Source of the DNA: Prevotellaceae bacterium UBA1720
GTDB taxonomy: Bacteria; Bacteroidota; Bacteroidia; Bacteroidales; Bacteroidaceae
Direction of reading: 5' to 3'
NCBI GenBank assembly: GCA_002317475.1
Contig: DCIS01000001.1
Span: 1-6,466, forward strand
DNA: 6,466 nt
Numbering within the stretch: position 1 is the first letter of the stretch; every line of letters begins with the position of its first letter. This document shows, piece after piece, positions 1 to 4,923 of the stretch. The position numbers and the translations under genes are program-made. The notes under the pieces were generated by a model, which worked only from the letters and a program-made list of their open reading frames with translations, was not told the DNA's origin and ran no database searches.

Positions 1-979
1 TGTCAGCGAGGGTGATGTCGAGGGTATAGAGGTTGGGCTGCTCGGCTGACCAAACCTTGGCTTGGGGCACGTTGATGACGGTCTTGGCAGAAGAGAGACC
101 GGAAGCCGTAGCTACCTGACGACCATTGGGATCCTTCAGGGTATAGGTCAGTTTGCTGGCCTTGGTGCCTGCCATCGTGGCACTGACGGTGAGCTGACCA
201 TCACGGTAGTCGTTGGTGAGGTCCTGCAGAATCGCCAGGTCCTTGACATGCACCTTGGGACGGGCATAGAGATAGACCTCGCGAGCGAGACCAGTAAAAC
301 GCCAGAAGTCCTGATCCTCGCCATACGAACCGTCACACCAGCGCATGACCTGCAGGGCGATGAGGTTCTTACGGCCTGGGGTGAGGTACTTGGTGAGGTC
401 GTACTCTGCCTCCATCTTGCTATCCTCGGAATAGCCCACGAACTTACCGTTCACCCAGACGGTGACATTGCTCGTTGCCGAACCGATGTGCAGGTAGACC
501 TGCTCACCCTTCCATGAGGCGGGAATCTCTACCTCCTTACGGTATGAACCGGTGTAGTTGTTCTTCTCCTCAACGAAACCGGGCTTGTTCTCAAACTGGT
601 TGCACCAGGCATAACCGGTATTCTTGTAGATACGGTCACCATGGCCGTTGAGCTCAAAGAGGCCAGGTACGGGGAAGTCCTCCCACAGGTTGTCCTCGGC
701 AAAGGTGGGCAACTCAAAACCCTTGGGGGCCTTGTTGTGATCCTTGACGAAATTAAAGCGCCACTTGCCCTCGAGACTCATGTAACGGTCGCTGTTCTGC
801 TTGTTACCACGGGTAGCCTTGTCAGCTGACTCGAACGCAAAGAAACTGGCACGGGGAGCCTCGGTACCCACACGGTTGGTATTGGCATCCAACCAGTAGG
901 GCTTTGCTCCTGTCTTCTGTGCACCTGCCATCAATGTGGTGGCCAAGGCACAGGCAAAAAGAAGGTTTCTCTTCATCAT
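1..979 (-). CDS. lacZ: LacZ-type GH2 beta-galactosidase, N-terminal part (cut by left window edge)
   Basis: This is the first 326 codons of a secreted GH2 hydrolase that probably splits terminal beta-galactosides from glycans in the periplasm or at the surface. A signal peptide covers residues 1-20 (MMKR, hydrophobic core, cleavage after AGA-Q). The sugar-binding jelly roll follows at about 66-240. It starts with RYMSLEGKWRF (65-75) and holds VPGLFELNGHGD (104-115), VNGKFVGYSEDSK (176-188) and RWCDGSYGEDQDFWR (213-227). The last motif closely matches the E. coli LacZ segment that contains Asp201, a galactose and sodium ligand. A second, Ig-like GH2 domain begins near 242 and ends in WSAEQPNLYTLD (310-321). 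The TIM barrel with both catalytic glutamates lies outside the window. LacZ-type enzymes usually have about 1,000 residues, so about two thirds is missing. Two adjacent ATGs (977-979, 974-976) could start it; the first is used here. No Shine-Dalgarno is seen, as is normal in Bacteroidota. Exact substrate is inferred, since GH2 paralogues vary. Confidence 0.93.
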   Translation of the reverse strand, partial: MMKRNLLFACALATTLMAGAQKTGAKPYWLDANTNRVGTEAPRASFFAFESADKATRGNKQNSDRYMSLEGKWRFNFVKDHNKAPKGFELPTFAEDNLWEDFPVPGLFELNGHGDRIYKNTGYAWCNQFENKPGFVEEKNNYTGSYRKEVEIPASWKGEQVYLHIGSATSNVTVWVNGKFVGYSEDSKMEAEYDLTKYLTPGRKNLIALQVMRWCDGSYGEDQDFWRFTGLAREVYLYARPKVHVKDLAILQDLTNDYRDGQLTVSATMAGTKASKLTYTLKDPNGRQVATASGLSSAKTVINVPQAKVWSAEQPNLYTLDITLAD

Positions 980-1034
980 TGTTAGTAGTTTTATTTAGGA
1001 TTATTGTTTTTGATTTATGCCGCAGTTTGGCATT

Positions 1035-1042
1035 CAAAGTTA
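1035..1042 (-). promoter_or_regulatory. Bacteroidota -7 box for the leftward LacZ-type gene
   Basis: Read on the minus strand this is TAACTTTG, a perfect match to the Bacteroidota housekeeping -7 consensus TAnnTTTG. It places transcription start near 1028 and gives the GH2 gene a leader of roughly 50 nt. No TTTG-like -33 element lies 19-21 bp further upstream (the bases there read CCCT or ACCC), so the promoter may be weak or need an activator. A perfect 7-bp dyad lies just upstream of the box. Confidence 0.5.
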
Positions 1043-1043
1043 A

Positions 1044-1061
1044 TACTTTCTTTTGAAAGTA
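1044..1061. promoter_or_regulatory. Inverted repeat, candidate operator of the leftward promoter
   Basis: TACTTTC and GAAAGTA form perfect 7-bp arms around a TTTT centre. The dyad starts 1 bp upstream of the minus-strand -7 box, inside what would be the -33/-7 spacer, which is a good place for a repressor or activator. No matching regulator is encoded in the window. In such AT-rich DNA a dyad of this size can arise by chance. Confidence 0.3.
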
Positions 1062-1072
1062 AGGGTATTTGC

Positions 1073-1092
1073 CACCATATATTTTAATGGTG
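1073..1092. promoter_or_regulatory. Inverted repeat CACCAT-N8-ATGGTG between the divergent promoters
   Basis: Six-base perfect arms are separated by eight A/T bases (1079-1086). The arms contain G and C in an otherwise AT-rich gap, and the dyad lies between the two divergent promoters. The geometry fits a dimeric regulator that could act on both transcription units. No known operator consensus is recognised, so this is a candidate only. Confidence 0.3.
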
Positions 1093-1135
1093 AAACGAGA
1101 TATGTGCAGGATTCTTTACATTTCGGTGTGAAAAC

Positions 1136-1166
1136 TTGCATAAATGCAAAAATTGTCGTAACTTTG
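1136..1166 (+). promoter_or_regulatory. Bacteroidota-type promoter for the DUF6057-like gene and lipoprotein
   Basis: A perfect -7 box TAACTTTG at 1159-1166 is preceded, after a 19-bp spacer, by TTGC (1136-1139) at the -33 position. This spacing fits the Bacteroidota sigma-ABfr consensus. Transcription should start near 1172. That rules out the TTG at 1171 as a realistic start codon and leaves a leader of only about 10-20 nt before the ATGs at 1183 and 1192. A dyad TTGCAT-AA-ATGCAA (1136-1149) overlaps the -33 element and could bind a regulator. Confidence 0.65.
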
Positions 1167-1191
1167 AAAATTGAAAGTATACATGCAAAAT

Positions 1192-3240
1192 ATGAAAAAG
1201 ATAAAACAACCACAGACCTATGCTCAGGCTACGGCGGGAAAAGACATGACCACCCAGACACCCAAGAAGGAGAGCAAGATGTGGAAATGGATCATGTACA
1301 CCCTGCCCGGTGTGCTGACCAGTGTCATGCTGTTCGGGTTGGGCTATGAACTGTTCTCCCAGGAATGGGAGATGCTTTACCGTAGTCAGGAACTGTCACT
1401 GTTCCTGCCCACACAGCAGTTCTTCAACCAGTTTCTGATTTATCCCGGTGGTGTGCTGCAATGGCTGGGATGCTGGGCAACGCAGTTCTTCTACCATCCC
1501 TCTGCGGGTGTAGCGATGCTGGTGGGTTGCTGGGCAATGATACTCTTGCTCCTGAGTGGCTTGTTCCAACTGAGAGGGTGGAAGGTGCTGCTGGCATGGG
1601 TGCCCGTGCTGCTGTTGATGGCAACGGTGGTACAGACGGGATACTGGATCTACTATACCAAGTTGCAAGGCTATCTGTTCGTGCCCTCACTGGGTATCCT
1701 GCTGAGCCTTGTGGCTGCCTGCATCTATCGCCTGATCAATGCCCGTGAAACGGCTGATGGTACCCTGTCATGGGTACGCCGTGGTGTGGCTCTGGTGTGG
1801 ATGCTGCTGTTTGCCAGGTACGGATACCAGTGGATGGGAGCATGGATGTTCCTGGGACTGGCCATCATGGCTCTGCCCAAGACATTGAAGGGTATACATG
1901 CCCAGAAAGCCGGCTTGGCAGTGACCAAGGTACTTGTACCTGCTGTGGTGGCTGCCATTTGCGTAATGATTGTGCCCAGACAGGCTTACGAACACGTGTA
2001 TTGTCAGACTCAGGTTGATACCCTTTACGTGGCTTGTATGCCTTCGTTTAAGTTTGGTGCCACGGATAACATAGATATGCACGAGACGTATGTCATGCTG
2101 TTCCTCAGTTTCATTCCGATGTTGTTCGTTCGCTACAAAACACCTGTCAGACTGCAGGGAAAGCTACAAACGGTCGTGGTAGGACTGACGATCATTGCCC
2201 TCGTGGCCTTCGGTATGGTACAGGTAAGAATGAAATGGTATCGTGATGTTGACTTCCAGAAAGAGCTGGTGATGAACCGCTGCATCGAGGAGGGTGACTG
2301 GGAAGGCGTGCTGGATGCTGCACCGGGATGGACGGAATCAGATACGCTGAAGGCTCCCACACGTGCCATGGTGATGATGAAGAACCTGGCACTGTTCCGT
2401 CTGGGCAGGGTAGGCAACGAGATGTTCAACTATCTGGAGGGGTGCCACGAAGCACGTATGGACAGCATGCAGGTACGTCTGACCCAGGTAGGTGGCAAGC
2501 AGTTGTATTATAACTATGGTAAACTGAACTTCTGCTACCGTTGGTGCATGGAGGATGGTGTGGAATACGGATGGAAGGTAGAGCACCTGAAGTTCATGTC
2601 GAAATGTGCCTTGCTGAAAGGCGAGTGGAAGGTGGCAGAGAAGTACCTGAACCTGCTGAAACAGACACGCTATCACGCTGAATGGGCCAAGGAATACGAG
2701 CAGTATGTCGGTCATCCCGAACTGATGGAGCAGAACCCTATGATGGCTCCCATCTGCAAACTGAAGGAGTATGGTGATCGTCTGGATGGTGACGGCAGTC
2801 TGATTGAGCTCTATCTGCTGCGTACCTTTGCCAATGGTCATGGTGTGGACCCCGTCTATCAGGAGGCAACACTGTTCAGTTCTCTGATCATGAAGGAGAT
2901 AGACCTGTTCTGGCCCCGACTGAAAGAGTATGCACAAATGCACGGAAAGGAACCAAACTTCCACATGCCTCGCCACTATCAGGAGGCTGCCTTGCTGTAC
3001 TCTGTCCTTGAACCCAACAAACCCAGCATCATGGTTCCAGGCAAGACTAACGCCGAGGCTTTGAAGCAGTTCCCCATCGATGATAGTGTGAAGAAGAGCT
3101 ATCAGGACTTCATGGCTTTCAATGGTCGTGCTGACATTGCTCCTCTGACTGAAGCACAGAAGCGCATTGCTTTCCAACCTATGTATGGTAACACCTTCTA
3201 TTTCTTCTATTTCCTGGTAAGAGGACAGAAGACGAACTAG
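1192..3240 (+). CDS. DUF6057-like polytopic membrane protein with helical-repeat C-terminal domain
   Basis: This 682-residue protein has about ten membrane segments in its first half (roughly 34-55, 82-101, 104-126, 132-153, 161-180, 198-212, 215-229, 245-262, 299-314, 326-344). A mostly alpha-helical, TPR-like soluble part follows from about 350 to the end. The YPGG motif (84-87), the neighbouring TQFFYHPSAG segment and the aromatic GNTFYFFYFLV near the C-terminus resemble DUF6057, a Bacteroidota family of unknown function; this assignment is from memory of the family. The first 30 residues are polar and lysine-rich, which suggests a cytoplasmic N-terminus. The side on which the C-terminal domain lies is not clear. 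The start was chosen at ATG AAA AAG; ATG at 1183 (+3 residues) and at 1246 (-18) are alternatives. The gene runs from its own promoter and probably into the lipoprotein gene 99 bp downstream. A hexamer repeat starts directly after its TAG stop. No catalytic motif was recognised. Confidence 0.9.
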   Translation: MKKIKQPQTYAQATAGKDMTTQTPKKESKMWKWIMYTLPGVLTSVMLFGLGYELFSQEWEMLYRSQELSLFLPTQQFFNQFLIYPGGVLQWLGCWATQFFYHPSAGVAMLVGCWAMILLLLSGLFQLRGWKVLLAWVPVLLLMATVVQTGYWIYYTKLQGYLFVPSLGILLSLVAACIYRLINARETADGTLSWVRRGVALVWMLLFARYGYQWMGAWMFLGLAIMALPKTLKGIHAQKAGLAVTKVLVPAVVAAICVMIVPRQAYEHVYCQTQVDTLYVACMPSFKFGATDNIDMHETYVMLFLSFIPMLFVRYKTPVRLQGKLQTVVVGLTIIALVAFGMVQVRMKWYRDVDFQKELVMNRCIEEGDWEGVLDAAPGWTESDTLKAPTRAMVMMKNLALFRLGRVGNEMFNYLEGCHEARMDSMQVRLTQVGGKQLYYNYGKLNFCYRWCMEDGVEYGWKVEHLKFMSKCALLKGEWKVAEKYLNLLKQTRYHAEWAKEYEQYVGHPELMEQNPMMAPICKLKEYGDRLDGDGSLIELYLLRTFANGHGVDPVYQEATLFSSLIMKEIDLFWPRLKEYAQMHGKEPNFHMPRHYQEAALLYSVLEPNKPSIMVPGKTNAEALKQFPIDDSVKKSYQDFMAFNGRADIAPLTEAQKRIAFQPMYGNTFYFFYFLVRGQKTN

Positions 3241-3300
3241 GAAGACGAAAACGAAGACGAAGACGAAAACGAAAACGAAGACGAAAACGAAAGCGAAGAC
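3241..3300 (+). repeat. Ten tandem GAARRC hexamers directly after the DUF6057-like stop codon
   Basis: The array is ten 6-bp units: six GAAGAC/GAAAAC types in order G-A-G, G-A-A, G-A, then GAAAGC and GAAGAC. Units 1, 4, 7 and 10 are all GAAGAC and units 2, 5 and 8 are all GAAAAC, so there is an 18-bp higher-order period. The array begins on the base after TAG. A diverged unit (GAAGAC at 3228-3233) lies inside the end of the gene, which suggests the array once reached across the present stop. It is in phase with the gene and would encode only Glu alternating with Asp, Asn or Ser. Confidence 0.95.
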
Positions 3301-3320
3301 AGTCTTCTGTGATTCACAGA
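3295..3320 (+). other. Two short adjacent hairpins upstream of the lipoprotein gene
   Basis: GAAGAC-A-GTCTTC (3295-3307) is a near-perfect palindrome with a single central base. TCTGTG-ATT-CACAGA (3306-3320) is a second 6-bp dyad with a 3-base loop. They overlap by two bases, so the RNA could form one or the other. No T-run follows, so they do not look like an intrinsic terminator. They end 19 bp before the lipoprotein start and could affect its translation or mark an RNA processing site. Function is unproven. Confidence 0.35.
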
Positions 3321-3339
3321 TTCCGACACAAAAGAAAAG

Positions 3340-4875
3340 ATGACAATGAAAAAGACATTATATATATTATTATGTACTGCGCTGATGGCTTTGGCCTCGT
3401 GCACCTCAACCCCTACATTGCCCAGTCAGTATGCTACGGTAGACAGTCTGCCAGGTATTTATCCTGACTATGTGGACGTGACCGTACCCAAGAACATTGC
3501 TCCACTGACCTTTATGATCGAGGCAGGGGCTGACGATATCGTGGCTCGTATGAGTGTGGCCGGACAGGAATGGATTGTAGGCAGTGAGGAGGGTGTTTGT
3601 CCCTCGCAGGACCAGTGGAATGAGATGAAGGAAACGGCATTGAAGGGTGATGGCAGCATCCTGGTGGAGGTCTTTGCTCAGCAGGCAGCACAGTGGACGA
3701 AGTACAAGGCATTCCATATCTACGTCTCGGGTGACAGTATTGACCCCTATATCAGCTATCGTCTGATCTCTCCCTCATACGTAACATATGAGGGACTGAC
3801 CATCAACCAGCGTTGCCTGGAGAACTACGACGAGAATGTGATATACAGCAATATGATCAACACCACGGAGAAGGACGGTCAGTGCATCAATTGCCACTCT
3901 TACCAGAACTATGATCCTAACCGTATGCAGTTCCATTGTCGTCAGCATCTGGGAGGTACAGTCATTGCCTACGATGGTAAGGTGGAGAAGCATGCTATCG
4001 GTACGGTGCTGACGGTGGAGGCGAACGGTGATTCGGTGAAGGGTAGTGGTGTATATCCTGCATGGCACCCCACAGAACCCTTGATAGCCTACAGCAGCAA
4101 TAAGACGGGACAGACGTTCTATACGTATGACCCACAGAAGGTGGAGGTGCAGGATACGTACAGTGACCTGCTGCTCTATGACATCAACGAGAAGAAAGCC
4201 TATCCACTGGAGAAGGATACCAACGACCTGGATTGCTTCCCTGCATGGAGTCCTGATGGTAAGTACCTCTATTACTGCTCTGCTCATTATGAGAAACAGG
4301 ACTCGAACTTGGCAACGACGAAGGAAATGGACTTGATCCTGCATTACCGAGAGGTTCACTATAACCTTTATCGCAGAGGTTTTGACCTGAAGAGCAAGTC
4401 CTTCGGTCCACGCGAACTGGTGTATGACGCTGCTGCAGATACGATGTCTGCTACCTTGCCTCGTATCTCGCCTGATGGAACGAAGTTACTCTTTACACGA
4501 GGAATGTATGGTATCTTCCACATCTGGCATAACAGCAGTGACCTTTGTATGATAGATCTGACAGCCAATGACAGTACGGGTTTTGCACGTCCACGCAATG
4601 TGGAAGAACTGAATTCACCCGATGTGGAGAGCTACCATTCATGGAGCAGCAATGGTAAGTGGGTCATCTTCAGCAGTCGACGTCATGACGGTAATTTCAC
4701 CCGTCCATTCATGGCTCATCTGAATGCTGATGGTACCTTCAGCAGACCTTTTGAACTGCCACAGGCACAACCTGCCTACCATCTGCAATTCATGCGAAGC
4801 TATAACATTCCTGAGTTCATGAGTGGACCTGTTACCATCACGCCTCAGGAGTTGGCAAAGGTGATTAAAAATTAA
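3340..4875 (+). CDS. PD40/TolB-like beta-propeller lipoprotein with CxxCH haem-c motif
   Basis: This 511-residue protein begins with a lipoprotein signal: MTMKK, a hydrophobic stretch and the lipobox LASC with Cys21 as lipidation site. The residues after Cys21 (TSTPTLP) lack the acidic export signal of surface lipoproteins, so it probably faces the periplasm. An N-terminal domain (about 42-175) opens with YPDYVDVTVPKNIAPL. CINCH at 182-186 is a textbook haem-c attachment motif, with Met196, His199 and His203 nearby as possible second ligands. Four PD40 blades follow: YPAWHPTEPLIAYSS (239-253), FPAWSPDGKYLYYCS (300-314), LPRISPDGTKLLFT (373-386) and YHSWSSNGKWVIFSS (432-446). TolB-type propellers usually serve as protein-binding platforms. 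Its role here is unknown; cooperation with the upstream membrane protein is inferred from operon position. The start at 3340 has only an A/G-rich stretch upstream; ATG at 3346 is an equal alternative. Confidence 0.92.
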   Translation: MTMKKTLYILLCTALMALASCTSTPTLPSQYATVDSLPGIYPDYVDVTVPKNIAPLTFMIEAGADDIVARMSVAGQEWIVGSEEGVCPSQDQWNEMKETALKGDGSILVEVFAQQAAQWTKYKAFHIYVSGDSIDPYISYRLISPSYVTYEGLTINQRCLENYDENVIYSNMINTTEKDGQCINCHSYQNYDPNRMQFHCRQHLGGTVIAYDGKVEKHAIGTVLTVEANGDSVKGSGVYPAWHPTEPLIAYSSNKTGQTFYTYDPQKVEVQDTYSDLLLYDINEKKAYPLEKDTNDLDCFPAWSPDGKYLYYCSAHYEKQDSNLATTKEMDLILHYREVHYNLYRRGFDLKSKSFGPRELVYDAAADTMSATLPRISPDGTKLLFTRGMYGIFHIWHNSSDLCMIDLTANDSTGFARPRNVEELNSPDVESYHSWSSNGKWVIFSSRRHDGNFTRPFMAHLNADGTFSRPFELPQAQPAYHLQFMRSYNIPEFMSGPVTITPQELAKVIKN

Positions 4876-4891
4876 AAATTAAAAATTAAAA
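4864..4891 (+). repeat. Four tandem ATTAAAA heptamers spanning the lipoprotein stop codon
   Basis: Four exact 7-bp units overlap the end of the lipoprotein gene; the second unit supplies its TAA stop (4873-4875). Because the unit length is not a multiple of three, successive TAAs fall in all three forward frames (4866, 4873, 4880), and the TTAs do the same on the minus strand. Loss or gain of a unit would hardly change the protein. AT-rich repeats of this kind are common after genes in Prevotella and relatives, from general knowledge. Confidence 0.9.
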
Positions 4892-4923
4892 GTTAGAATT
4901 TTACCTTTCCCAATTTTTCCTTT
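4876..4923. other. Short AT-rich gap between convergent genes, no clear terminator
   Basis: The 48 bp between the lipoprotein stop and the stop of the convergent GH2 gene hold the end of the ATTAAAA array and a pure A/T stem TAAAA-N7-TTTTA (4887-4903). That stem is too weak for a confident intrinsic terminator, although T-rich stretches follow (4913-4924). The two transcripts probably overlap here or end by another mechanism. Confidence 0.4.

Noticed and set aside
62..517. 151-codon plus-strand open frame across the left GH2 gene
   Set aside because: The minus-strand reading has continuous LacZ motifs over the same bases; the plus-strand translation resembles nothing.
822..1037. Minus-strand open frame starting upstream of the LacZ-type gene
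   Set aside because: Its ATG lies upstream of the predicted transcription start near 1028 and it overlaps the signal-peptide region in another frame.
1053..1349. Plus-strand open frame from a TTG across the promoter into the membrane-protein gene
   Set aside because: It starts upstream of the predicted promoter and is out of frame with the supported gene; no conserved features.
2338..3177. Long open frame (279 codons) on the minus strand inside the membrane-protein gene
   Set aside because: It is fully antisense to a well-supported gene, has no recognisable domain, signal or promoter, and its length follows from codon bias of the real gene.
3241..3300. Hexamer array considered as a CRISPR or phase-variation frameshift tract
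   Set aside because: There are no spacers, and a 6-bp unit cannot shift the reading frame; it also lies after the stop codon.
3775..4359. 194-codon minus-strand open frame inside the lipoprotein gene
   Set aside because: It is antisense to the CINCH and PD40 region, which has clear family motifs; its own translation shows no domain.
4887..4903. A/T-only stem considered as a bidirectional terminator
   Set aside because: Five A-T pairs with a 7-base loop are too weak; no G/C stem followed by a T-run on either strand.
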